A DNA stretch of 8,564 nt from Pirellulaceae bacterium (lineage in GTDB: Bacteria; Planctomycetota; Planctomycetia; Pirellulales; Pirellulaceae): assembly GCA_020846515.1 (NCBI GenBank), contig JADLDX010001056.1, positions 1 through 8,564 on the forward strand, read 5' to 3'. Each line of letters starts with the position of its first letter. The stretch's first letter is position 1. The notes below the pieces were generated by a model. It did no database searches. It was not told the origin of the DNA and saw nothing but the letters and a program-made list of their open reading frames with translations. Shown here piece by piece: positions 1 through 5,483 of this stretch. The position numbers and the translations under genes are program-made.

Positions 1-750
1 AAACTGCTCAACGGCGAAAACGGCGAAGTGGCGGCGGTTGGTGATTTCGATCCAGCCGAACTGACCACTGCTCTGGAGAAGATTCTCGATGGTTGGAAAA
101 GCGATGTGCCATTCCAGCGCGTCGACAATCCAGCTCGCACCGACATCGCAGGTGTTGTTGAAGAGATCCTCACACCGGACAAAGCCAACGCCGTCTATAT
201 TGCTGGCCAGCAGATCGCGATGCGGGACAACCATCCCGATTACCCAGCGCTGACGATTGCCAACTTTATCCTAGGTGGTGGTTCGCTCTCATCGCGGCTG
301 GCCGATCGCGTTCGTCAGCAAGAAGGCTTGTCGTACGGCGTCGGTTCGAATATCGGTTCACATCCGATCGACGAACGAACTTCCTTCAGTTTGTATGCGA
401 TTACCAATCCCGGCAAACGCGATCGATTGATGAAAGTCATCGATGAAGAACTGAAGAAACTGGCTAAAGATGGCGTAACACAGGACGAACTGGATCGCGC
501 TAAGGAAGGCTACCTGCAGAACGAGCAACTGACGCGGACCGACGATCGCGCCTTGGCTCAACTGCTCAGCAGTGCGGCCTTCGCTGGTCGAACGATGCAG
601 TATGACGCGGACTTCGAGAAACGCGGCAGCACACTGCAGATCCCGGATGTGAATGCGGCTTACAAGAAGTACATCGACCTGTCGCGTTTGATTATCGTGA
701 CAGCCGGTGACTTCGCAGCCGTCGCCGAACCTGCGGGGGCTAGTAAATAG
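1..750 (+). CDS. M16 family zinc peptidase (insulinase/processing-peptidase-like), C-terminal part, 5' truncated
   Basis: The reading frame is open from base 1 to the TAG at 748-750, giving 249 visible residues; the start lies outside the window. A GTG at 28 is in frame, but codons before it continue the family pattern, so it is internal. The fragment begins at the linker leading to 'VGDFDPAEL', then shows the C-terminal M16 domain: 'YIAGQQIAM', 'FILGGGSLSSRL' (about residues 89-100) and the signature 'RQQEGLSYGV' (about 105-114). In M16 proteins this later domain forms the clamshell with the N-terminal zinc-binding half. The HxxEH zinc motif would lie upstream and is not visible, so whether this copy is catalytic cannot be told. 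Such proteins cleave peptides and are often encoded as pairs. The next gene begins three bases after the stop, which suggests an operon. Confidence 0.9.
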   Translation, partial: KLLNGENGEVAAVGDFDPAELTTALEKILDGWKSDVPFQRVDNPARTDIAGVVEEILTPDKANAVYIAGQQIAMRDNHPDYPALTIANFILGGGSLSSRLADRVRQQEGLSYGVGSNIGSHPIDERTSFSLYAITNPGKRDRLMKVIDEELKKLAKDGVTQDELDRAKEGYLQNEQLTRTDDRALAQLLSSAAFAGRTMQYDADFEKRGSTLQIPDVNAAYKKYIDLSRLIIVTAGDFAAVAEPAGASK

Positions 751-753
751 TCG

Positions 754-2577
754 ATGCTCAAGCGTGCCTTCATTACGGTGGTGCGGGGTCAAGCAGCTCA
801 TTCACAATATGAGCTGGACCCCTCGCAACCGGTCCGCATTGGCCGAGGGACCGGTTGTCAGATCTACGTCTCTGACCCGTTAAGTTCGCGCACGCACGTG
901 GTGCTCAGTTACGAATCGGGCCGTTGGTACGCTTCCGACGCCGATAGTCGCAACGGCACGCTGGTCAACGAACACAAGATCGCTCAAGTGGCCCTGGCCG
1001 ACGGTGACCGCATCCGCATTGGGTCGACGGAACTGGATTTCCACTGGATAGATCCCACCGATGCAGAAAGCGATTCCAGCCCGCTAAATCAGACCCTGGT
1101 GCTGGATGCCCCGGTGTCGGCCGAGGCCAGTTATATCAGCGCAATGGGCCAGCTCTACTCTCGCCGGCGCATGCAAGACTTGATGGATCTTTTCCAACTA
1201 AGTCTGTGCCTGCTTCGCTGCAGTACCCCGGAAGAGGTTACAGAGTTTGCCATTGATATCTTGCGTGTGCGCACCGAGGCTACTGTGGCGGGTGTCATGT
1301 GGCTGGATGATCAGGGCCGACTCAAGCCGCAAAAAGTCATCCCACCCGAAGGGCTGAGCAACATGCGGCTCAACCGCAAACTGACTGAACGCGTGCTTCA
1401 ACAAGCGCGTGCCGTTTGGGTCAAACAAGAAGCGGTCAACTCAGGCAAGCAAGACTTCGCCGACGCCCTTTGCATCCCGATGATGCGCGGCAGTGAAGTC
1501 ATCGGCGCGGTACATCTCTATCGAGAAGTTGGTCAGTTCGAGCAGATGCATTTCGATTTCGCGATTTCCGCCAGCGCCATGCTCAGTTCTGCCCTGTTAA
1601 CCACGCGTGGGCGGGCCAGCCTGCGAGCCGACCATAAACGGCTGATCGATCGCAATGCCGATGCCGAAGAGATGCTGGGTGAATGCACGCCCATCAAAGT
1701 GCTCAAGGATCGTATTAAACGCGTGGCAGCGGCCAGCGGCTGTGTACTGGTCAGGGGAGAAAGCGGTGTTGGCAAAGAATTGGTCGCAAGGGCAATCCAT
1801 CGCCAGAGTCCGCGCAGCGATCGACCCTTGCTGTGCGTAAACTGCGCGGCGATTCCCGCCGAGCTGATGGAAAGTCAGTTGTTCGGTCATCGCAAGGGAG
1901 CCTTCACCGGTGCTGAAAGAGATCACCTGGGTTGGTTCGAACAAGCCCACACCGGCACACTGTTCTTGGACGAAGTCGGTGAAATGACGTTGGACGGTCA
2001 GGCTAAATTGCTGCGCATTCTGGAAGGACATCCGTTTTTGCCGGTTGGCGCAACCAATGAAGTAGTGGTCGATGTCCGCGTGATCGCCGCCACCAACCGA
2101 GACCTGCGCGAATATGTTCGCGAGAAGCAGTTTCGTGAAGATCTCTCTTATCGGCTGAGCGTCTTTGAATTGCAGGTACCTGCCTTGCGCCAACGTGGCG
2201 ACGATATTGGCAGACTCATCGATCATTTCCTGGCTCACTTTCGCAATCAACACGGCCGCCCCAACATCAGTTTGTCACCCGCGGCCCGCAAGCTGTTGCT
2301 GGACTACAACTGGCCGGGCAACGTGCGGCAACTGCGCAATGTCATCGACAGCTCCGTCGTACTGGCCGAAGGTGACGAGATCCAACCACACGATCTGGCG
2401 CTTCGCGACGCCGGTGTCGATCAGTTGGATAACTTGCGGATCGATGTATGGGAAGAACGCTTGATTCGCGAGGCGTTGCAACGCACGGCGGACAACGTGC
2501 CCGAAGCGGCCAAACTGCTGGGGCTCAGTCGGGCCACGTTGTATCGCAAGCTGGAGCAGTACAAGATAGAACGTTAA
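754..2577 (+). CDS. FHA-GAF sigma-54-dependent transcriptional activator (AAA+ enhancer-binding protein, Fis-type HTH)
   Basis: A complete 607-residue bacterial enhancer-binding protein, expected to remodel sigma-54 RNA polymerase by ATP hydrolysis. An N-terminal FHA domain (about 25-98) has the phosphothreonine-binding signature: VRIGR at 27-31, SSRTH at 44-48 and SRNGT at 65-69. A GAF-like sensor region follows (about 140-285). The AAA+ domain (about 308-550) is intact: Walker A GESGVGKE 335-342, the sigma-54-contacting loop GAFTGA 382-387, Walker B TLFLDE 402-407, sensor I ATNRDL 446-451, FREDLSYRL 460-468 with the arginine-finger region, and sensor II WPGNVRQLRN 520-529. The C-terminus (about 575-604) is a Fis-type helix-turn-helix ending LSRATLYRKL. 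No response-regulator receiver domain is present, so input probably comes through a phosphothreonine partner, for example a Ser/Thr kinase substrate, and a GAF ligand. The ATG lies three bases after the peptidase stop with no strong Shine-Dalgarno, consistent with translational coupling. Targets are unknown. Confidence 0.95.
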   Translation: MLKRAFITVVRGQAAHSQYELDPSQPVRIGRGTGCQIYVSDPLSSRTHVVLSYESGRWYASDADSRNGTLVNEHKIAQVALADGDRIRIGSTELDFHWIDPTDAESDSSPLNQTLVLDAPVSAEASYISAMGQLYSRRRMQDLMDLFQLSLCLLRCSTPEEVTEFAIDILRVRTEATVAGVMWLDDQGRLKPQKVIPPEGLSNMRLNRKLTERVLQQARAVWVKQEAVNSGKQDFADALCIPMMRGSEVIGAVHLYREVGQFEQMHFDFAISASAMLSSALLTTRGRASLRADHKRLIDRNADAEEMLGECTPIKVLKDRIKRVAAASGCVLVRGESGVGKELVARAIHRQSPRSDRPLLCVNCAAIPAELMESQLFGHRKGAFTGAERDHLGWFEQAHTGTLFLDEVGEMTLDGQAKLLRILEGHPFLPVGATNEVVVDVRVIAATNRDLREYVREKQFREDLSYRLSVFELQVPALRQRGDDIGRLIDHFLAHFRNQHGRPNISLSPAARKLLLDYNWPGNVRQLRNVIDSSVVLAEGDEIQPHDLALRDAGVDQLDNLRIDVWEERLIREALQRTADNVPEAAKLLGLSRATLYRKLEQYKIER

Positions 2578-2608
2578 AATGTGCCTGCGACTGGAGTTAT
2601 TTCTGATA

Positions 2609-2635
2609 ACGGAGTTGATGAACTCGTGAATTTTT
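2609..2635 (+). terminator. Weak terminator-like hairpin after the sigma-54 activator
   Basis: GAGTT (2612-2616) pairs with AACTC (2621-2625) around a GATG tetraloop, and five T residues follow at 2631-2635. The stem is only 5 bp and the T run is separated from it by five bases, so this is a weak candidate. It lies about 35 bases past the stop at 2577, where an operon end would be expected. Confidence 0.3.
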
Positions 2636-2669
2636 GGAGATAGTTCCCACGCGACGATTTCGGTTGTAC

Positions 2670-2675
2670 TATAAT
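2670..2675 (+). promoter_or_regulatory. Isolated TATAAT (-10-like hexamer)
   Basis: A perfect TATAAT is present, but no TTGACA-like hexamer sits 16-18 bases upstream; the nearest sequence there is TTCCCA-like and badly spaced. If used, it would give a leader of roughly 345 bases before the GntR start. It could equally be a chance match. Confidence 0.2.
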
Positions 2676-2778
2676 CGCGGTATCCTTTTGCATAGAGAGC
2701 GGCTATAGATCAGCCTAGCTCAGCGCAATTCCCTCACAGCCTCCCGCCTTACCTGTAGTAACACCTGCTTTCAGTTTT

Positions 2779-2800
2779 GCCCTGTATGGTCAACCAGGGC
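2779..2800. promoter_or_regulatory. Inverted repeat GCCCTG...CAGGGC enclosing TGGTCAACCA; possible operator
   Basis: GCCCTG (2779-2784) is a perfect inverted match to CAGGGC (2795-2800). Overlapping its right arm, at 2787-2796, is the perfect palindrome TGGTCAACCA. FadR-subfamily GntR regulators commonly bind TNGTNNNACNA-type sites; this one has the TGGT/ACCA half-sites but a 2-base spacer instead of 3. It lies about 230 bases upstream of the GntR-family gene. A role as an autoregulatory operator is inference. As RNA the same bases could form a stem-loop, but no U-tract follows. Confidence 0.25.
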
Positions 2801-2818
2801 CTTTACCGTCAGTTGGTT

Positions 2819-2829
2819 CGTTGACAACG
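2819..2829. promoter_or_regulatory. Palindrome CGTTGACAACG covering a consensus -35 hexamer TTGACA
   Basis: A perfect 11-bp odd palindrome, CGTTG-A-CAACG, contains TTGACA at 2821-2826. With a 17-base spacer the matching -10 would be TGAAAA (2844-2849), which agrees with TATAAT at only three positions. If the promoter is real, transcription would start near 2856 and the GntR leader would be about 170 bases, with a repressor-like palindrome directly on the -35. Low confidence because of the poor -10. Confidence 0.25.
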
Positions 2830-2885
2830 CCCGCCCAGCCCACTGAAAAAGATCGAAGCACCGTATTGAGCACCTTCGTCTGGTG

Positions 2886-2899
2886 TCCTCTTTTGAGGA
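2886..2899 (+). other. Small stem-loop TCCTC-TTTT-GAGGA
   Basis: A 5-bp perfect stem closes a TTTT loop in the presumed GntR leader. A second small stem-loop lies at 2931-2946 (GTAGGT, loop CAGA, ACCTGC, with one G-T pair). They may structure the leader RNA; neither is followed by a T run. Confidence 0.2.
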
Positions 2900-3025
2900 A
2901 ATCAGTTTTGGAAGGTGGAATTTCGTTTCTGTAGGTCAGAACCTGCGTAAGCGTCGTTCCGGCTTGCAGCGTTAAAGACACTCACTTAGTTGCAGAATTC
3001 ACTTAAGTTTTGCATGGGAGCGGAC

Positions 3026-3694
3026 ATGAAAGTACATCCGGCAGTCAACGATTCTTCCTCCGGTGGCAGGACCTTGCTGAAGGATAAAGCCTACGTCGCG
3101 TTGAAGCAGCAGATTCTTACCGACCGCTATCCTCCCGGCTCGGCCCTGGCCGAACGCAAGTTGGCTGAGGACCTAGGTATGAGCAAGACGCCTGTGAAGG
3201 CTGCGCTGGAACGACTGGAATTGGAAGGCTATATCACCATTGCGCCGCAGCAATTTGTGCGAGTGCGTGAACTGGACACGGCTGATATTGCTGAACAGTA
3301 CGAGATACGGACGGCATTGGAAACCTACATTGTCCGGCGATTGGCCGGCCAGCTCACCGATGCCCAACGCGAGCGAATAGCATCGAACTTGCGGCTGCAG
3401 CGGGAATTAATCGAACGCGAAAACTTATCCGAACGCGTAACTGCCGATGCTCAGTTCCATTTATTGCTGGCCGAAGTTCTCGGTAACCAGTCGATCCTGC
3501 GGATGATGTCGGAATTGCAAGATCGCATCTATCGCGTCATCACCCGCATCTTTCGGCGGACTCCCGAACGTTATGCCGAATGTGTTCAGGAGCACGAGCG
3601 CATTGCGCAAGCCGTATTGGCTGGCGATAGCGATCGAGCAGCTGAATTGGTGATCGACCATTTGCAGCATGGTCAAAAGATTAGCTTAGCCTAG
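3026..3694 (+). CDS. GntR family transcriptional regulator, FadR subfamily with FCD domain
   Basis: A 222-residue DNA-binding regulator. The N-terminal winged helix-turn-helix (about 15-83) has the GntR pattern LAERKLAEDLGMSKTPVKAALERLE in pieces around residues 41-65, followed by 'EGYITIAPQQFVRVREL'. The all-helical FCD effector domain covers about 86-215. Its usual metal/carboxylate-binding residues appear intact: D141 and H145 (DAQFH), H190 (QEHERI) and H212 (IDHL). FCD regulators typically respond to small organic acids, but the ligand is not readable here. The ATG at 3026 is chosen because GGGAG at 3016-3020 lies five bases before it. ATG 3014 and TTG 2990 are in frame upstream but lack a ribosome-binding site. 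No metabolic gene shares its strand or operon, so its target is unknown; it ends facing the glycosyltransferase gene across a repeat cluster. Confidence 0.93.
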   Translation: MKVHPAVNDSSSGGRTLLKDKAYVALKQQILTDRYPPGSALAERKLAEDLGMSKTPVKAALERLELEGYITIAPQQFVRVRELDTADIAEQYEIRTALETYIVRRLAGQLTDAQRERIASNLRLQRELIERENLSERVTADAQFHLLLAEVLGNQSILRMMSELQDRIYRVITRIFRRTPERYAECVQEHERIAQAVLAGDSDRAAELVIDHLQHGQKISLA

Positions 3695-3699
3695 CCAAC

Positions 3700-3730
3700 T
3701 CGTTTAACAGTCAGCCGCAGGCGTACTCTG
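3700..3730 (+). repeat. Direct repeat unit, copy 1
   Basis: This 31-base unit begins TCGTTTAACAGTCAGCCGCA and ends GTACTCTG. It is identical to the copy at 3733-3763, with a period of 33 bases. It begins six bases after the GntR stop codon. Confidence 0.9.
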
Positions 3731-3732
3731 GT

Positions 3733-3763
3733 TCGTTTAACAGTCAGCCGCAGGCGTACTCTG
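3733..3763 (+). repeat. Direct repeat unit, copy 2
   Basis: A perfect second copy of the 3700-3730 unit; two bases separate the copies. Its first 25 bases from 3734 can pair with the inverted copy at 3801-3825, with two mismatches. Confidence 0.9.
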
Positions 3764-3773
3764 TCTATCAGCG

Positions 3774-3792
3774 TGTCCGTCAGCCACGGACA
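3774..3792. repeat. Hairpin TGTCCGT-CAGCC-ACGGACA
   Basis: A perfect 7-bp stem with a 5-base loop sits inside the larger stem formed by 3734-3758 and 3801-3825. It has no flanking T run of its own. Confidence 0.75.
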
Positions 3793-3800
3793 AAGCAAAA

Positions 3801-3825
3801 TACGCCTACGACTGACTGTTAAACG
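3801..3825 (-). repeat. Inverted copy of the 33-base repeat unit
   Basis: The reverse complement begins CGTTTAACAGTCAGTCGTAG and matches the first 25 bases of the direct unit (from its CGTTT) at 23 positions; both differences are C to T. Together with 3734-3758 it forms a long imperfect stem enclosing the 3774-3792 hairpin. Confidence 0.88.
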
Positions 3826-3830
3826 CAATA

Positions 3831-3944
3831 CCGCTTAACGAAGCACGTAGCCGCGTCTCTCCGAGACGCGAGTCCTGAGCCTTTTGGTGAAATTCGCGAG
3901 TCTCGGAGAGACTCGCCTACGTGAAAACGCCCTTCGTTGAACGG
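3831..3944. repeat. Nested palindromic block with two GTCTC/GAGAC hairpins
   Basis: The left hairpin pairs CGCGTCTC (3852-3859) with GAGACGCG (3863-3870). The right hairpin pairs GCGAGTCTC (3896-3904) with GAGACTCGC (3908-3916). The two hairpins are themselves near-complementary. They are enclosed by CACGTAG (3844-3850) against CTACGTG (3917-3923), a perfect 7-bp match, and by an outer 13-base arm (3831-3843 against 3932-3944) with 11 pairs. The block can therefore fold either as one long cruciform arm or as two small hairpins. Confidence 0.85.
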
Positions 3945-3949
3945 TAATG

Positions 3950-3970
3950 CTGTTAAACGAACGGCTGACT
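3950..3970 (-). repeat. Inverted remnant of the tandem repeat junction
   Basis: Read on the minus strand, AGTCAGCCG is followed directly by TTCGTTTAACAG. These are the end of one and the start of the next 33-base unit, with about 13 intervening bases missing. This looks like a two-unit array, in the opposite orientation, that has lost its junction bases. Confidence 0.65.
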
Positions 3971-3981
3971 ACAAAACGTGG

Positions 3982-4980
3982 TTAAGCGGCTCGCGTGCGT
4001 CGCAAGGGTAGAGTGGTCGGTGCGGTCGTATCGTGATCGCCATGTCGAATCGTCTTGCGAATGGCGAAGGGGCGACGACTGTTGCGCGTGTAATATAAAC
4101 GCGTGTTGGCTTCGCCCAGCAGGCCCAAGCTGAACAACTGTACGCTGACCACACAGAGAATGGCTCCCAACAGCAACAAGGGATTGCCGGTCATGTCGAT
4201 GCCCATGGCCAGTTTGCCGCCCACGGAAGCCGCGATCATCGCCATTCCCATGGTCAAGAAGCCGACGCCGATGCGGCCGAATAGTTTCATCGGACTGGTG
4301 TAGTAGTCCAACATGTACTTTACCGTCAGCAAGTCGAGCACGACGCGTAGAGTTCTCGAAAGGCCATATTTGGTCTTACCAAACCGCCGCGGATGATGGC
4401 GAGTGACCATCTCCACACAGCGCGCGCCGCGCCAGTGGGCCAGGATCGGAATGAAGCGATGCATTTCGCCGTAGAGCTCAATCTCTTCGGCAATCTCGCG
4501 ACGCATGGCTTTCAGCGTGCAGCCCAAATCGTGGATTGGAAAACGCGTCACCCGCGAGATCAACCAGTTGGCCATCCGACTGGGCAGCTTGCGCGTCAGC
4601 CAAGTGTCGTGTCTGTCTTTGCGCCAACCATGCACTAAATCAAAACCCTCATCTAGTTTTGCTAGCATTTGCGGAACATCCGCAGGATCATTTTGCAGGT
4701 CGCCATCCAGGGTGACCAGGCATTCCCCGCGGGCGGCTTCCAAGCCGGCTTGCATGGCGGCCGTTTGGCCATAGTTGCGCCGAAACTGGATCACAACTAG
4801 CTGCGGATGTTCGGCTGCCAACTGCTCGAGTAGTTCTGTGGAGCCATCAGTGGAGCCGTCGTCAACCAGCACGATCTCGGATTGCCCCTCTAGCTGGCTG
4901 GTCAATTCCACTAATTGACGGACCAGGATGGGCAAATTTTCGACTTCGTTGTAAATCGGGACTATCAGGCTGTTTTGCAT
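3982..4980 (-). CDS. Family 2 glycosyltransferase, polyprenyl-phosphate (DPM1/GtrB/ArnC-like) type
   Basis: A 332-residue membrane-anchored enzyme, expected to transfer a sugar from a nucleotide donor to a polyprenyl phosphate at the cytoplasmic face of the membrane. The GT-A catalytic domain (about 4-220) shows PIYNE 8-12, VDDGSTDGS 39-47, [13 protein letters not shown] 67-79 and the DxD-type motif DGDLQNDP 92-99, followed by HRFIPIL 174-180 as in DPM1-like bacterial members. Two hydrophobic segments follow (about 236-256 and 267-290), then the family-typical [11 protein letters not shown]. The last 30 or so residues are arginine- and threonine-rich and probably cytoplasmic. The ATG at 4980 is the only plausible start: an in-frame stop at 5020-5022 lies upstream with no start codon between. 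No clear Shine-Dalgarno precedes it. Donor sugar and final glycan (lipid, envelope polysaccharide or protein) cannot be deduced. The gene stands alone, convergent with the GntR gene and divergent from aceE. Confidence 0.92.
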   Translation of the reverse strand: MQNSLIVPIYNEVENLPILVRQLVELTSQLEGQSEIVLVDDGSTDGSTELLEQLAAEHPQLVVIQFRRNYGQTAAMQAGLEAARGECLVTLDGDLQNDPADVPQMLAKLDEGFDLVHGWRKDRHDTWLTRKLPSRMANWLISRVTRFPIHDLGCTLKAMRREIAEEIELYGEMHRFIPILAHWRGARCVEMVTRHHPRRFGKTKYGLSRTLRVVLDLLTVKYMLDYYTSPMKLFGRIGVGFLTMGMAMIAASVGGKLAMGIDMTGNPLLLLGAILCVVSVQLFSLGLLGEANTRLYYTRNSRRPFAIRKTIRHGDHDTTAPTTLPLRRTRAA

Positions 4981-5225
4981 GGCAAACCCAGGGGAAGCGG
5001 GAATGTTCGAACGGGGCGATCACCGTGACCGGCGGCAAATGGACTGGTAAGGGCCTGGACCGGCGATCGCTCGAAAAATCGTGAGCGTTGGGCGGTTCGT
5101 TGAATCGGCTACCCCCCAATGGCCATGGCGGAGCACCCGGTGGCAATCGCAGTGAGCTTTTCAGCCGTTCAGCTCTATCAAAACCGGAGCGCACGCGTCA
5201 ATCCGAACGGCTTTACGTTTTGGGC

Positions 5226-5254
5226 TAAATAGGCGAAAATCCAGGTTCTGCCAA
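5226..5254 (-). promoter_or_regulatory. Sigma-70-like promoter candidate for the glycosyltransferase gene
   Basis: On the minus strand, TTGGCA (5254-5249) and TATTTA (5231-5226) are separated by exactly 17 bases. The -35 matches TTGACA at five of six positions and the -10 matches TATAAT at four of six. Transcription would begin near 5219, giving a leader of about 240 bases before the glycosyltransferase ATG. This is the best-formed promoter in the window, though unverified. Confidence 0.45.
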
Positions 5255-5321
5255 TGACTTGCGCGATGTGGATGGTGGGCCGATCATGGAGCTCGAACCT
5301 GGGGTCGAGAGTCCGTGGCGC

Positions 5322-5335
5322 GGCTCACGTGAGTC
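5322..5335. promoter_or_regulatory. Palindrome CTCACGTGAG upstream of aceE; possible operator
   Basis: A perfect 10-bp palindrome (5324-5333) extends to GGCTCACGTGAGTC with one mismatched pair. It lies about 150 bases upstream of the aceE ATG, between the outward-facing genes. Such a site could bind a dimeric regulator of the pyruvate dehydrogenase operon. It does not resemble the known PdhR site of Escherichia coli (TGGTNNNACCA-like), so the binder is unknown. Confidence 0.3.
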
Positions 5336-5470
5336 ATTCGCGATCTTTTTGCCGCCGGCAGAGAGTCTGAAAAAAGAGAATCACATATTATTAGTACGGT
5401 TGCTATCGAGCTTGCCCAGTCAAATTGCTACGTTGCTCGACTAGTGGGATTGTTGCTCAGTTATTTTTGT

Positions 5471-5475
5471 GGGGA
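5471..5475 (+). promoter_or_regulatory. Ribosome-binding site of aceE (GGGGA)
   Basis: GGGGA lies eight bases before the ATG at 5484 and selects that start over the in-frame GTG at 5469, which overlaps it. A second in-frame ATG at 5499 follows GAGGTGAGG almost directly, a spacing that is too tight, so 5484 is preferred. Confidence 0.5.
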
Positions 5476-5483
5476 ATCATACG

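Larger units (their letters stand above)
2578..3025. other. Gene-free region upstream of the GntR regulator
   Basis: No convincing gene is seen in these 448 bases on either strand. A 16-codon frame from ATG 2579 and a 63-codon minus frame across 2790-2981 have no recognisable content. The stretch contains a terminator-like hairpin after the sigma-54 activator, an isolated TATAAT, a TTGACA inside a palindrome, and several short stem-loops: 2779-2800, 2886-2899 and 2931-2946. It probably holds the promoter and leader of the GntR gene. A small RNA cannot be excluded but is not demonstrated. Confidence 0.6.
3700..3972. repeat. Composite cluster of direct and inverted palindromic repeats between convergent genes
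   Basis: Almost the whole gap between the two convergent genes is repetitive or self-complementary. It holds a tandem pair of a 33-base unit (3700-3763), an inverted copy of that unit (3801-3825), a small hairpin between them (3774-3792), and a second block of nested palindromes (3831-3944). An inverted remnant of the first unit closes it (3950-3970). GTTCGTTTAACAG (3731-3743) and its exact reverse complement (3950-3962) bound the inner 232 bases. No coding capacity is apparent. The architecture resembles REP/BIME-like or MITE-like elements, and it could also act as a two-way terminator or mRNA stabiliser for both genes. Membership of a genome-wide family is inferred, not shown by this window. 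Confidence 0.85.
4981..5483. other. Divergent intergenic region between the glycosyltransferase gene and aceE
   Basis: These 503 bases must hold the promoters of both flanking genes. I see no credible gene: a minus frame over 4862-5194 overlaps the glycosyltransferase in another frame and has low-complexity proline/arginine content, and a plus frame over 5259-5444 needs a TTG start and has no recognisable motifs. Contents noted separately are a minus-strand promoter candidate and a palindrome. An additional stem, TCGAGC (5406-5411) with GCTCGA (5435-5440), lies about 45 bases before the aceE start. No good -35/-10 pair was found for aceE. Confidence 0.6.

Noticed and set aside
1597..2253. 218-codon minus-strand frame inside the sigma-54 activator
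   Set aside because: It lies antisense to a domain-complete AAA+ gene and shows no family motifs; it is a shadow frame.
2579..2629. 16-codon frame beginning one base after the sigma-54 activator stop
   Set aside because: Too short, no ribosome-binding site and no recognisable content.
2990..3025. Longer GntR start (TTG 2990 or ATG 3014)
   Set aside because: Neither has a Shine-Dalgarno, whereas ATG 3026 has GGGAG five bases upstream; the added residues are not part of the GntR domain.
3700..3825. CRISPR array, because of the 31-base direct repeats
   Set aside because: Only two copies with a 2-base gap and no spacer-length intervals, plus an inverted copy; no cas genes nearby.
4862..5194. 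110-codon minus frame overlapping the glycosyltransferase 5' end
   Set aside because: Overlaps the well-supported gene in another frame; proline/arginine-rich composition typical of a non-coding frame.
5345..5360. Terminator from the TTTTT and TGCC-GCC-GGCA hairpin
   Set aside because: The T run precedes the hairpin on the plus strand, and on the minus strand the hairpin is followed by A residues, so neither orientation gives a terminator.
5398..5411. Sigma-54 (-24/-12) promoter before aceE
   Set aside because: GG and GC occur with a 10-base spacing, but the surrounding bases do not match TGGCAC or TTGCA/T, so only the dinucleotides fit.
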